Assembly (NCBI GenBank): GCA_036924085.1
Contig: JAVGWX010000013.1
Span: forward strand, 41,323,893 to 41,387,892
DNA: 64,000 nt
Direction of reading: 5' to 3'
Source: Ariolimax columbianus
Lineage: Eukaryota; Mollusca; Gastropoda; Stylommatophora; Arionidae
Shown: positions 1 through 11,399 of the stretch, piece after piece
How the letters are laid out: the number at the start of each line of letters is the position of its first letter
Numbering within the stretch: position 1 is the first letter of the stretch
The notes under the pieces: model-generated
What the model was told of the DNA's origin: nothing
The model's database searches: none
The model's input: the letters and a program-made list of their open reading frames with translations, nothing else
Translations under genes and position numbers: made by a program

Positions 1-1320
1 AGGTAGAGAGACTGCTAAACCAAATCACTGATTCGAAGCAAAAATAAATATGGCACCCCTCACGAGACAAAGCGCGCTGATCTTGAATAAATACAAGCGC
101 CTTGCAAACGCCGTTATTCTGCAAATTCTTAGTCCACCAGGTGCCAACTTTAACAGGTATCTCGCATCTGTGCAAATGAGTACTCGTTCCAGCTCAGTGA
201 AAACATCCAGGCTCCAGCACAAACTGGAAAATTCAAAAAAATATATTGTGGAATTAAACTGTATTATTCGTTGCACTTGCAAAAGCACCCTCAAATCCCT
301 CTTTGACGAAAAAATAACTGTACAAGGAAGGGAGATAAAGCGACAATTTGCGCACTCTGTGGTATTTACTCCTTCGGAAGTACTGTATCTGTAACAGCCT
401 TTGATACTTTTCAAGGTTACCATAGAATGGAGGAGCTAGACGTCGAGCCATTTTTAGAAGATGTCAAAAAAGCCATTGGCAACTTGGCCCTGGGCAGAAG
501 AGTAGACAGCGACGGGATCCAACCTGACCTCATCAAAGCCTGTAATGACACACTCTTGAACCCGCTGCACATGCTGCTATGCTAGGGTTGAACAAAATCC
601 ATCGTACTTCAAAACATAAGGGATTCAAAGATTGTCACACTATACACATATAAAGATGATGGAAGTAACTACAATAAGGACAGAGACACGTCACTATTCA
701 GTGTTTTTGGCAAAATGTTTAACACACTGCTGCAGCTAATAGTGCATTTCATGAGGATATGAAAGGAACAGTCCAATTTTACGGTAATGCATCACAGCCA
801 TTCAGTATTCACAGTGGTGTTAAACAAGTCAGCGTTCTGGCCCCAACATTATTCGGAATCGTCTTTGCTCTACTATGGAATTACGCATTTGGTAATGAAA
901 AAAAGGATAATTTACCTTCAAACTAGATCAGATGGTTATATGTTTAATCTTTAGATACTAAATGCTAAGACCAAGATCACAGAAGTTACTGTCAGGGACT
1001 TGTTATTTGTTGATTATGCTGCAATTGTCATTCAGAGAAAGTAAAATCTCCTTAGCTTGATAGCTCGTTATTTACAGGCGTGCAAAAAAGTGACTTCCCA
1101 ACAGGCCTAAATGAAACAAATGTGCTGGTACAAAATATAGATGTCACTGCAGAAATCAACAACTACGGATTAGCCTCTGTGGACCAGTTCACTTACCTGG
1201 GGTCCTTCATCAACGATAAGCTCTCACTAGACACCGAAATAGGATATCGCATAGACAAAACTGCTGCCGTATTTTCCGGTCTTACAACGTGTCTGGGAAA
1301 ATCTTAAAACTTGCAGCCTA
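1..1320 (+). pseudogene. RTE-like LINE relic: linker, RT and thumb
   Basis: Degenerate non-LTR retrotransposon polyprotein, cut by the window start. A linker resembling RTE-like proteins lies at about 50-250. The segment beginning MEELDVEP (427-580) is the usual start of the RT domain. A piece at about 745-890 holds HEDMKGTVQFYG and SGVKQ followed by LAPTLFGIVFA, the RT palm. The region around 985-1025 is a decayed active-site block (LLFVDYAA where LLFADDAA is expected). The thumb, FTYLGSFINDKLSLDTEI, is open at 1080-1307. Several stops and frame changes separate these pieces. The right-hand copy shows that the element starts upstream with an endonuclease remnant. Clade assignment is tentative. 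Confidence 0.8.
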
Positions 1321-1429
1321 GACCAAAGCATGGTCTACAATACCCGTGTCCTCAGTACGCTCCTATATGTTAGCAAAACGTGGAAACCTATGGCGAACAA
1401 GAGCATAAGTTCAACACTTTCCATATCAG

Positions 1430-3050
1430 GTCAGGTGAGGTCATCCCGTAACCGATGAGGTCGTTGGGGCACACATGAAGACATCCTCGCAACACCACGT
1501 CTCCCTTCTCTGTCAGCGGCCGCTGCCTGAACCTCTTCTGGTCAGAGATTGGTCCATTCTATTAGGTTGTCCTGCTACCTCTTTTTGGGACGGCCTCTTC
1601 GTCGTCTGCTTGCACCTTTCCGTGGAGGATCGTATTTGCAAAACCAATTGATCTCGAAATGTGACCGTACCAAGCGAGTTTCCTTCTTTTGACAGTTGCC
1701 AAGAGGTCTTTAAAAGGCCCTATTTCTGTTGTAATTATATCTCGTATTTCCTCATTTGTAACTTGATCTTTGTACGTGACGTTTACAAATCTTCGAAAAC
1801 ATATCATCTGCAGGGCCTGTATCCTTCACTGAAGGTCAGCTGTAACTGTCAATGTCTCACAAGCATAGAGGAATATTGACAGGACAAGTGTACGTATTAA
1901 TCTGATTTTCGTGCATAGTGCTAACCGTTTGTTTTGCCAGATTTTGTTGAGCCGTGCAAGCGTCGCTATTGTCTGCGCTATTCTGGCCAACACCTCACAT
2001 TTTGATCCTGTATCACTGACAATCGACCCTAGATATTTAAAACGGTCAACCACTTCGAGTTCCTGACCGTTAGCTTTTATCCTGCTGTTGAAGCCTCGGT
2101 GTTGTTGCTCATTATGTTTTTCTTTCAAGCGTTTATCTCCATACCATAGTCAAGAGTTGTTTCGTCTAGCCTTCTGACCCATTCCTGGAGTTCTGCTTCT
2201 GAACCCGCCAACCCGTCGATATAATCTGCAGAACTAATGTTGGGAATCATTCGGCACCCTATCTTGACAGTACCAATGTGACCTCCAAGGGCCTCACTCA
2301 TAATTCCTTCAAGCAATATATTGAAAAGAGTTGGAGAGAGTGTACATCGCTGTGTCACACCAACTGATGTGCGAAACCAATCCCCTCGACTACCATTTAC
2401 AAGAACTGCTCTGGACGCTTTGTAATACAGGTGTTCAAGGACCTTTATAATATGTCCGTTGATTTTATATATTTTCATGGTTGCCCATAGCGCTTTATGC
2501 CATACCCTATCAAACGCCTTCTTAAAATCAATAAACACACGATACAGTTTTTGCTGCAGTTCTAGATATTTCTCGCTTAGCAACCTTAAATTAAATATAT
2601 GTTCTGTAGTGCTTCTTCCCTGTCTGAACCCTGCTTGCTCCTCGGCAATGATGTTCTCTGCTTGAGGTTTCAATCGGTCGAGGATTAATCTAAGCATGAC
2701 CTTGCTAAGGTGGCTAATGAGGCTTATTGTTCTGTAATGTTGGCACAGCTTTAGGTTTCCAGACTTATGTAACGGTATAACCATTGACTTTGTCCATAAG
2801 TCCGGCCAGTTTCCTGTCGCCCATATTCTGTGGCAGATGTTTTTTAGGCCTTTCCCCATTACCTCTCCACTTGCCTGTAAGATATTGTCCACGCCGGCCA
2901 CATTTCCTCTTCTCAATGTCGTTACCGCTGCATTACCACATCATTCGTTGTCAGTTGGTTATCCTCTATAGTTGTGATGATAGAGGGATGGTTTTCTCAG
3001 GTTCGTTTCGTCCTTCATAGTTATATAACTTTTCATCTACGGCGCATGTA
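1430..3050 (-). pseudogene. Pentamer-tailed LINE, RT and C-terminus (broken)
   Basis: Read on the minus strand from about 3050. LYNYEGRNEPE and a degraded linker lead into an RT block (2916-2125) with HYRTISLISHLSKV, AEEQAGFRQGRSTTEH, FIDFKKAFDRVW and a GVTQRC segment where GVRQGC is expected. The active-site box reads SSADYID instead of F-A-D-D-I-D, so the enzyme would be dead. The thumb RFKYLGSIVSD (2128-1826) and the C-terminal tail RRKLAWYGHISRS (1807-1562) lie in other frames. The 3' end is at about 1430, with a TGACC-like pentamer repeat tail rather than poly(A). In this copy the ETWTV motif reads ETLTV; the right-hand copy keeps Trp. Confidence 0.85.
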
Positions 3051-3064
3051 ATCCATCCTTGATA

Positions 3065-3625
3065 TCTCATGGAGAGACTGACCGTCAAACTCTGAGGTGC
3101 ATTATTGGACCAGTCTCCCAAGCATGTACTCTCCTTAGGTACCGAAGACAGCGATAGTCGCATGGAAGATGGCCGCATCCGCAAAGATATTGTATATGAA
3201 CACATGGTAAAAGAACAGTTACCGACCACAGCTGACGTTAAAAGACTCGTGCAAGCGGGACACGAAGAGGGTCCTGGATATGTATCTGACATTTTGGGAA
3301 GGCTGGGATCAAGAGGTTGGGCATTGCATAAGCTGCAGCGATCAGCGACCGATATCCATATACAAGCAGCAAGGTCAGAGCCCCACAACTGCCAAAACCT
3401 CTCTCCACCTCCTCGTGGTGATCCTGGATAACAGGCTGCAACAGGGCAGACTAGCTAAAAGAAGGGATGAAAGAAAGAAGGCTATTTCGATACCCACAAA
3501 TGATAGCTGAAGACGGATGTGTCTGACCGAAAGGTGCAAATCACAGTCAAGCTGTAAACGTCTCCGGACTACATCCTGCTACATGCAAAGCTCTTTTCGG
3601 GGCTTGGCAGAGGGAGTTTAAGACA
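3065..3625 (+). pseudogene. LINE C-terminus joined to SINE-like 3' tail
   Basis: The frame containing RMEDGRIRKDIVYE (about 3150-3210) is the typical C-terminal 'GHVxRMEDGRIPKDILYGEL' region of RTE-like LINEs. It is followed by a degraded stretch, then by sequence shared with the SINE-like family elsewhere in the window: the cctggataacaggctgc core at about 3423 and gaccgaaaggtgcaaa at about 3527. It ends in a GAA-rich tract. This suggests that the short interspersed family derives from, or shares, the 3' end of this LINE. Confidence 0.65.
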
Positions 3626-3670
3626 AAGAATAATAATAAGAAGAAGAAGAAAAAGAAGAAGAAGAAAAGG
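3603..3670. repeat. GAA/AAT-rich microsatellite at LINE 3' end
   Basis: Run of aat and aagaag units directly after the LINE/SINE-like 3' end. The equivalent tract at about 52940-52990 differs in length and composition, which accounts for a 6-bp shift in offset between the two duplicated copies. Confidence 0.8.
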
Positions 3671-4887
3671 CTTAGCTGCAGCTCGATCCAAATGGAGATG
3701 CAATCTGAAAAGCCAACTTAGGCTGGGTGAAAATAAGCTCACGCAACACTGATAAGTAAAAAGACAACGTCGCAAGGAAAACGAAATAACGACTCATTAG
3801 AGAGTTGCTACTCCAAGGTCGCACCATTATATATTCAGTTGTGACTGAAAAGAGGCTATTTATTGACTGTAAAGTAATGTATATTAAGTATATGCTAATC
3901 CATTTCAGCCATTTACCAAGCACATTGAGAAACATTTGTTTCTTTGCACATTTTACAAAATCTGAACCTGCAGGTTGCCTAAATATTTGTTTGGTTCTAA
4001 CATAGGGTTGAGATGTATGGATGGTAATATGATCACACATACGTGGTCAGTACTTTAATAATAAATGTTGGTGGACAAATAGAAGTCAGACATAAATATA
4101 CATTTAGTCAAATATAGTTATATTGGTAGATCTCTAGACATTTAACAATTTAGATTGACTTAAAGATAGACAAATGAGGTAGGCATTTATAAAACCAATA
4201 TCACAAAGAACCTACATTTTATGGAATGTGCTGTACATTCTAAACTCTGTGCATTTTGTACCCACAGTTCACAACGTGCAGAAATCTCTAGTTTGTCAAT
4301 AGAGAAGAATTTGAGTGCTTTGGAAGAATGATATACTCAACGAGGCATGCTTGGAAACTGAGAATAAGAAACCTGCATACACCAATATCAATTTTAATGG
4401 ACATCTCAACATTGAAAAAAACCAAACTCCATTTTATTGATGGTATTACTCAGGATCTTAATTATTTCTCTACAACAATAAAATAGTTTCTTTTCATTTG
4501 ATTTTCAACTTTTTATTCCATTCTTTCTTTGGATGATTTGTTTTGTTTGGTGATTGCACGTGCTATTTGTTCACCTAAACATTTGATTTTGTTTTTGTGC
4601 AACAGTTATTGACATGTTGTCTTCTAATACATCAAAGACAATGAGAAATGTATGGATTGAAAGCCTTTTCACACCATCTTTTCTGTGACATTTGAGAACA
4701 TCCATTAATGGAAGGCGGGATTGGGATGATAAATTCACTATCAGCTATATATATATATATATATATATGTGTATATTTAGTTAGTTTTAGTTATTTAGCC
4801 TCCAGGGCATGAGTTAGTAAAACCACCAATGTAACTAGCAGAAACATAATGCCAATGAAAAGGTGCAAAACATAATTTAAGCTAATT
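3671..4887. other. AT-rich stretch, no gene seen
   Basis: About 1.2 kb of AT-rich sequence with only short spurious frames. No transposase, RT or RNA-gene signature was recognised. It contains a TA microsatellite at 4746-4768 and borders the tail of the next LINE. Confidence 0.6.
4746..4768. repeat. (TA)n microsatellite
   Basis: A 23-bp alternating TA tract. Its counterpart at 54066-54108 is 43 bp long, so this locus has changed length since the duplication, or differs between the haplotypes. Confidence 0.95.
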
Positions 4888-6925
4888 CAGTTCAGTTCAT
4901 CCCGTAACCCATCAGGTCGTTGGGGCACACATGAAGACATGAAAATCCCACGCCAGCTCTCTCTGTCTGTCGCCGCCTGACGTATCTTACCGGGACGAAG
5001 GCCTGACCACTCAGCGATGTTGTCCACCCATCTCTTCCTTGGACGTCCTCGCCTTCTCTGTCCCGGTACGGATCCAATGAGTATCGAGTTGGGACTTCCA
5101 TTGGACCTCGCGACGTGCCCGCACCAGGCCATCTTTTGTCTTTTGATAGTTGTGAACAGATCTTCAAAAGGATCAATAGCGTCTGCAACTCTCTGACGGA
5201 TCTCTACGTTTGTGACACGATCCTTATATGTAACATTTAGGAGTTTTCTATAGCACCGCATTTCCATTGCACGTATTCTGCCCTAGGATATCTGCTGTAA
5301 TGGTCCAGGTCTCGCAGGCATACAGAAATATTGACAGCACCAAAGAGCGCAGTAGTCTGACTTTTATGCCGAGGGCGAGGCGCTTGTCTCGCCAAATAGG
5401 TTGCAGCCTAGTCAGCACAACTGTTGTTTGTGCTATTCTGGCAGTTACCCCTGGCTTCGAACCCTCTTCGCTGATCAACGATCCAAGATATTTGAAACGT
5501 TTCACCACCTCAAGTACCTGCCCATTTGCCTCTATGACAGATTGAAACCCTGCAACGTTATTGGTCTTGAGTTTTGTTTTATCAGCATTTTTTTCCATAC
5601 CAAAACTCAGGGCCGTTCTATCCAATCTACCAATCAACTCCTGGAGTTCCCTCTCTGTTCCTGCCAATACATCAATATCATCAGCAAAGCGGAAGTTGGT
5701 GATAAGCCGGTCACCAATTGTAACCGTGCCAACATGTCCTTTTAAGGTCGTCTCCATTATTCTCTCCAAGAAGATATTGAAGAGTGCGGGGGAGAGTATA
5801 CATCCCTGTCTCACACCCACCGTCGTACGGAACCAATCGCCTAGCGTTCCCTCTACTGAGACAGCGCTGGTCGCCTGCTGATAAAGGTTTGCAATTACCC
5901 TCACAATATCACTGTTAAACCTATAATGCCTCATTGTTGACCATATCGCCGCATGCCACACTCTGTCAAACGCCTTTCGAAAGTCAATGAAGGCATGGTA
6001 GAGTGGTTGATGATACTCTGAGTACTTCTCATTCAGTAGACGAAGATTAAATATCTGCTCGATGGTACTCCTTCCCGCTCGAAAGCCCGCTTGTTCTTCG
6101 GCAATGATACTCTCCGCCTGAGGATTCAGTCTGTTAAGTAATATCCTCAAGATAACTTTACTTGGATGACTTATCAGACTGATTGTTCGATAGTTCTAAC
6201 ACACATTTAGGTTTCCCGATTTAGGCAGTGGTATAATGACTGATTGTGTCCAGCAGGTGGGCCACACCCCTGTCTGCCAAATTCTATTGCAGATGTAAGT
6301 CAGGGTAGTTATTGTCGCCTCACCTCCCACTTGCAGGAGCTCTGCTGGAATATTATCAACACCGACAGCCTTCCTTCTCTTCAGCATTTTTACGGCTTCA
6401 TATACTTCTTCCCTTGTTATCGTTTGATTTTCCTCTACCAGACTCACTGCAGGAGACATTGCCATTCTTGGGTCACCTCGATCTTCATGCTTATATAGCT
6501 CCGAATAGTACTCTGTCCAGCGCTCACGAATGTCTTGAGCTTCTGTGAGACATTTCCCACTCTTGTCCTGAATCGTCGTATTTCGACCTTGGACAGGTCT
6601 TACTAAGTCCTTGACTAATGTATATGCTCCCTTGGCATCATTTCGTCCCAGATTTCGTTCGATAACTGCGCACTGAGCCGTTATCCAATCCACCTTGGCC
6701 TGTTTCATCTTGGTCTTTATGGATCTATTTATCTCTCTATATCGCTGAATCCCATCTAGTGTATTCTTCGCTCCCTTCAATCGTCGTCTCTTGTCACATG
6801 TCCAGTATTTCACTCGTGATCCATGCTTTCTTTTTAACCCTGCACCTACCTAGAACCTCAGATGCCGTGTTGAGTAAAGCCGAATTCAAGGCTTCCGTCA
6901 TCGTTTCAACATCTGCCTCCAATTA
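4888..6925 (-). pseudogene. Pentamer-tailed LINE, nearly open RT frame
   Basis: Minus-strand non-LTR polyprotein missing its 5' endonuclease. The linker and start of RT (6813-6196) include KRRKAVGVDNIPAELL and IIPLPKSGNLNVC. A CAG-to-TAG stop at 6196-6198 interrupts the motif NYRTISLIS, after which the same frame continues 6195-5248 with AEEQAGFRAGRSTIEQ, FIDFRKAFDRVW, VGVRQGCILSPALFN and an intact active site FRFADDIDVLAG. A 1-bp insertion near 5285 (ccctaggatat, against ccctggatat at 39712) shifts the frame before the C-terminal part (5267-4887: RKLLNVTYKDRVTN, QRRRGRPRKRWVDNI). The 3' end carries (TGAAC)n repeats. Apart from 5' truncation, only these two lesions are evident. Confidence 0.9.
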
Positions 6926-7580
6926 CAGGAGTTCAAATACCTAGAAAGTGTTTTCGCTGATGACGGCAAAGTGGACAGAGATATTACACATATAATTCTG
7001 AAGGCGAACAGTGCCCACTATCAAATTGCACCGATTTTAAAACACCTTGAAATGTTTCTTTCAACTAAGAGGAGACTGATAAATACACTATTTATTTCTA
7101 CATTGTGTTACCAATGTCAATCTTGGTCCTTAATAAACACATAAAAGTAAGTTTCAGAAGAGCTGTGAGATGCGCTGTATGAGAAATGCAGACGGAAAGA
7201 CAATCCGTGACTGAATTCGCAAAATCACACTGCGGCAGATGATGGTGACACACCACAGCCGATAGATATCTAGAGTAGGTCATGGACAAGCCCAGTTAGT
7301 AACTACAAGTACATTGATCATCAACAAATCAACTGGTTTGGTCATTTAGTCAGAATGCATTTTAACCAGCCTGCAACAAGAGCATATCGTATGCAGAGTT
7401 TCGGTCCACGAGCAAGGGGCAGACCTCGACGTCGATGAATGTAGGGTGTTTCTGACACTCTCATGTAGTTACACCTTATGACAGCACAAGCCTCCCACAT
7501 GGCGATAACAAGAAATCTATGCATCCGGGCTCTCTGCGACGCCGTATGTCAAAGGTGGTAGGACAAAAGAAGAAGCTATA
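6926..7580 (+). pseudogene. LINE 3' fragment (thumb and C-terminus)
   Basis: Plus-strand remnant of another LINE family. It has a LQEFKYLESVFADDGKVD thumb segment (expected KYLGS), then RRLINTLFISTLCYQCQSWS, then STGLVI followed in a shifted frame by RMHFNQPATRAYRMQ and ARGRPRRR. Multiple stops are present. It abuts the 5' end of the minus-strand LINE at about 6925 and ends near an aagaagaagc tail at 7575. A related fragment occurs at 27595-28150 (+) and 32510-32770 (-). Confidence 0.7.
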
Positions 7581-7619
7581 ACATATATATGTATACTAGC
7601 CTACTAATTGGCCATACTT

Positions 7620-8290
7620 TTCCACATCTACCTTCATACAAGACAAATTCCAGACCAGTGGAAGTCCCCAAAGACAATCCTGATCTCCTAAAAAGGTCAC
7701 AGGAAAATTTTGGCGAACTTCCGCCCAATCTGCCTGCTATCAACTATTTTCATATTAGAAAGGCAACTCGACGAGAACCACCGCGAGAATAGGCAGGTTT
7801 CATGAAGGTCTGCTCAAATAAGGACCACCCAATCAACCAGTTGATGGAGAGTGTGGGACGTCCATATGTGCAGACGTATTGTGTTTGTAGACTACGAAAA
7901 TCAAGACTACTATTAAGAAGTGCATAAGGGCTAGAGCAGCTAATTTCAGTCGTAAATGGACACAGTAAAGATCAAAACCTGTCTATAAACATAAATAAAA
8001 CAAAGATAAATACCACCGACAAAACACAATGTCAGCATAAATTTACGGTGGATGGTGAGGCAATAGATCAGGTCACACATTTTGAATAGCTGGGTTCCAG
8101 AATTGACAAAAATGGCGACTTCTCGAAAGAAAACAGAAGACTAAACATGGCAATGCAGAGACTGAACAGCCTGAAGAAATTATGACAGAGCACCAATAAA
8201 ATGATAACAGTCAACACAAAATAAAGGACAGAGAAGGTTAAGACAAAAGCTAACCACGAATTTGAAACAGTCATACGGCGAAACCATCAA
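7620..8290 (+). pseudogene. Highly decayed LINE RT remnant
   Basis: Scattered RT-like words in several frames: RQLDENHREN followed by an FMKG block (like LDEN-QPxEQAGFRKG), a VFVDY fragment near 7880, and finally SININKTKINTTDKTQ with THFE(stop)LGSRIDKNGDFS at about 7975-8120, the thumb with KYLGS degraded. Frameshifts and stops occur throughout. The clade is not resolved. Confidence 0.55.
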
Positions 8291-8299
8291 AAAAAGATA

Positions 8300-8611
8300 T
8301 ACATCATGAAATGATAAAGAGATTTGAGAATCTTCCCACCGAAATTTAGATCTAGCATCAACACCGACAAAACGAGAAGTATAGAAAGCGACCACGATCT
8401 TGTTATGATGATTATGCGTCTGCGATTGAAGGTAGTCGCAAAGAAAGATGTGACTAGACTAAAGTTTGATCTGGGCAAACTAAAAGACACAACAATCATC
8501 GAAGTGTTCCAAACAAGGGTAGGAGGGAGATTTGCTCCACTGGTGTCTCTCAGAGAGGGACTGGATACCGATACAGCAACAGAGTCTCTTAACGCAGCTC
8601 TCACAGATTAG
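8300..8611 (+). pseudogene. LINE endonuclease C-terminus and linker
   Basis: An open frame at 8324-8611 encodes IESDHDLVMMIMRLRLK followed by LKFDLGKLKDTTIIEVFQ. The SDH triad is the last catalytic motif of the EEP endonuclease fold in LINE proteins, and FDLxKLKDxxxxEAFQ is a typical linker just after it. The rest of the endonuclease and the RT are missing. The fragment ends abruptly at a stop and is followed by a SINE-like tail. Confidence 0.7.
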
Positions 8612-8709
8612 CAACTTCGACACAACGCATTCCGTTTTCTGGACTACATTCTGCTACTTAAGCCCTTTCAGTGTTTGGTAGTGGGAGATTGAGAACGAAC
8701 GAAGAAGAA
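8612..8709 (+). repeat. SINE-like 3' end fragment
   Basis: Shares acaacgcattccgtt, the ctacttaagccctttcag block and gggagattgagaacgaacga with repeats at 11400-11785, 15437-15578 and 22185-22495. It ends in a GAA-rich tail. Only the last third of the element is present. Confidence 0.8.
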
Positions 8710-8936
8710 GAAGAAATGGTCTTGCAAATACAATCCTCCACGGAAAGGTGCAAGGCAGACGACGAAGAGGCCGTCCCAAAAAGAGGTGGGAGGACAACAT
8801 ACGAGAATGGACCAGTCTCAGACCAGAAGAGGCACAGGTTGCGGCTTCTGACAGAGAAGGGTGGCGTTGGCTTATGAGGATGTCTCATGTGTGCCCCAAT
8901 AACCTCACCGGTTACGGGATGACCTGACCTGACCGA
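8710..8936 (+). pseudogene. Pentamer-tailed LINE, 3' end only
   Basis: Encodes ANTILHGKVQGRRRRGRPKK followed by RWEDNIREWTSLRPEEAQ, the C-terminal end of the same LINE family as at 1430-3050 but on the plus strand. It finishes at a tail of gacctgacctgacc pentamers, the family's hallmark 3' end. Confidence 0.85.
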
Positions 8937-9240
8937 AGAGGTTTCACCCTGGGGGCAACTCTTCTCTCTTCTCTTACCTCACTCTGTTTCATTTGACTCT
9001 GTCCTACAGTCACACTCTTGCACAACTTTCACACGCGCCCTCATGGTGAGGCCCTTCCATTGCACTTTGATTGGGCTAGCTTCTGAGGGCACACAAACCT
9101 AGCATAGGTACATACAGACGCATACATGCATCCAAGCACTGGTTTATGCGTCCTGATATCGCTCAATGGACTACGGTCTGGGGTGGAAAATGGCGCGCCT
9201 CCGCCAGTAGAAACTAGTGAGGCAAACATCTAAGCAACAA
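8937..9240. other. Unassigned sequence
   Basis: About 300 bp with no coding signature. Pyrimidine-rich at the start, with several cataca/catgca words around 9105-9135. It lies between two LINE pieces and ends just before another (acttgacctgacc at 9242). It could be LINE-tail-derived, but this was not confirmed. Confidence 0.4.
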
Positions 9241-9495
9241 CAACTTGACCTGACCACCAAAATAGATGAAGTCCACACGCAATGGGATTTCTTCAAAACA
9301 GCTATGCTAGATACACTGGAAACTAAACGTGGAACAAAGAAAATAAGACAATGAGCAAAGAAAAGTTCAACTTGGTGGAATGACGAAGTTAAAGAATTTA
9401 TACAGATTAAAACGGAACTATAATGGCCACTGCTAAAATCTAAAAACCCAGAATCGGTCAGTAAGAAGAAACAATATAAATATAATCAAAAGAAG
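9241..9495 (+). pseudogene. LINE linker fragment
   Basis: Reads TKIDEVHTQWDFFKTAML and, after a stop, STWWNDEVKEFIQIK. This matches the linker between endonuclease and RT in many LINEs, where a 'WWNDEVKEAVKxK' word is common. No RT follows. Confidence 0.55.
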
Positions 9496-9956
9496 CGTGA
9501 TAGATTTTCCGGCAAGATGGCGACCAGGCAACAGCTGCTCTCATGACATGAACCGAACAAACCATCTCAAACGTAACAAAGAAATAACTTTATTAGTTTT
9601 CATCAGAACACAACTAATGATTATCCAATATAGAAAATCAAACATGGAAATAAATGTGATCAAACCATTTGCTGCGTCAAAGGTTCTGAGCATGTTCCAA
9701 ATGACCACCTTTGAACTGGTTGTTTAAAAGAGTTTAACGTACATCTCCCTCTAAACATGGTAGTCTGTATCAGACGTCTTTGATCACCGTACATTTTGTT
9801 CTACAGATGGATGGATGCGCGCTCTCATTCTGCCCCACTTAAAGATACCCCAGTCTTCAGAACATGTTCTCCGTCATACCAGCATCATACAATTCAGTAA
9901 ATTGGTCACAATTGGCAATTAAAAGAAAATAAATTAGATACGAATTTGAAAACCAT
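9496..9956. other. No gene recognised
   Basis: AT-rich sequence. A 76-codon frame at 9497-9727 has no recognisable motif and is probably chance. Confidence 0.5.
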
Positions 9957-10050
9957 TTATTGTTGTACTAACATTGTCCCATATTTCTCAACATAATTCC
10001 TACCAACATTAATACATTTATTCCATTGCTTAATCAGTGCAAGAAAAAGG
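9957..10050 (-). pseudogene. Possible mariner-type transposase C-terminus
   Basis: On the minus strand the sequence reads ALIKQWNKCINVGRNYVEKY shortly before a TAA stop. Many mariner/IS630-type transposases end in a similar 'xxWxKCIxxxGDYVEK' motif. Nothing else of a transposase could be read upstream, and no terminal inverted repeats were found, so this is a weak call based on one motif. Confidence 0.35.
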
Positions 10051-10084
10051 CTCATTTGGTTCTATTTGCGTTCGTCAGCCAATA

Positions 10085-10705
10085 GCTGAAAACTGCTTCA
10101 AGACACGAGAAGAGGTTAAACAATTTTCATATGCGATGTCTTCGAAGTATAATGAACATAAAATGGCAGGGCAAGGTGACCAACTCGGAAATACTGAAAC
10201 GTGCCCTGATACCTTCCCTTTTCTCGACACTGAGCAACAAGAGACTGAGATGGTTGGGTCACGGGAAACGAATGTAAAATACCCGCATTCCGAAGCAGTT
10301 ATTCCTGGGTGAACTCATATTAGGTACCATATCCCAATGATGGCCTAAATTAAGATACAAGAACATTTGCAAAAGATCCATGAACGATTTTACGATCAAT
10401 CCAAATACCTGAGAGGAGATTGTAGAGGATAGAGCTACACGCAGAGCGACCTTGAGAGCGGGCATCGAGTCATAAGAGTTAGTTCTGGCGACAAAGATGG
10501 ACGACAAGCGACGCAAAAAAAAAAGGAGTCTTCATCACACCAATCGAACTTTTTCTGTTTAGACTGCTGTCGTCCCTGTCCATCGAGAATCGGTAAAATC
10601 AGCCAGGAAAGTCGATGTCCCTCCAGGACAGATGCTGCCACCGCCATCTCTACAACAGACCAGCTTACTGACCGTTTGTCAAGGCGCAAACGACCATAGT
10701 CTGGG
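10085..10705 (+). pseudogene. RTE-like LINE C-terminus with zinc-finger end
   Basis: One mostly consistent frame reads HMRCLRSIMNIKWQGKVTNS, then LSNKRLRWLGHGKRM, stop, NTRIPKQLFLGELILGT, stop, WPKLRYKNICKRSMNDFTI, stop, EEIVEDRATRRATLRAGIES, stop, ELVLATKMDDKRRKK. After a frame change it reads FFCLDCCRPCPSRIGKISQE. The last part resembles the C2H2-like end (CxxCxRxCxSRIGLxSH) found in this LINE group. Four or more lesions make it a pseudogene. It corresponds to the part missing from the relic at 1-1320, but is a separate insertion. Confidence 0.8.
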
Positions 10706-11399
10706 TACCCATGATGGACGCACTTTCCAGAAATTCAATCGATCATGCATTATGCTGTAGACTAAACTACGCGAACAGTATTGCTGTTGCCACACTGTCT
10801 ATCGTTACTGTTCTTTCCCCTCGAATTATCTCCCCTACCCTTCACACAAATGCTTCTGTTGTAATCTTAACAGGATGCCCAGGTAGGGCTTCAATCAGCA
10901 TTTTTAAAGCGTCCTTGAGAAAACTTATCGATAAGTATTGCACCGCTTTACCTGACAAACACTTCTCACCGTAACAGAAAGCATTTCCTTATGAATATCA
11001 TTTGTACAAGAACATTTTCCCTCGCCCTTCACACCCGCTTAAATAAACCCCACTACCCAACAGCTGCTTTTTATGTACTCTCTGTGAGTAAGAACGCCAT
11101 ATTTAATCTCGGCTACGCACGTGCATGCGACACCTAACGTCTGCTAAATAAGTAATCACAAAGCTGGATGTTGCTGCTACCTTTTGACACCTTTAGAAAC
11201 TATCAGCTACGTCGTTCAGCTATTCCATATCGATGTGTGATCCATTTACTGACTTACTTCGTATATATCGTATAATCAAAAACATAAAATGAAAAGCTAG
11301 AGAAAACAATATAAGGTTTATATTGTATTATATAGTAAGCCGCAGGAAGTTCTAAAAAACCTCCAACACAGCCCAAGCCTTCGGTTACCTGGCAACACT
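10706..11399. other. Unassigned sequence
   Basis: An 87-codon frame at 10711-10974 (TLSIVTVLSPRIISPTLH) shows no known domain. The remainder is AT-rich with no RNA gene or transposon motif. It could include the 3' UTR of the LINE ending at 10705. Confidence 0.4.

Noticed and set aside
8937..9240. A further SINE
   Set aside because: No second independent copy, no promoter boxes and no clear ends; left unassigned.
10037..10312. 91-codon frame as a host gene
   Set aside because: It overlaps a LINE C-terminal remnant in another frame (NKRLRWLGHGKRM) and has no recognised domain.
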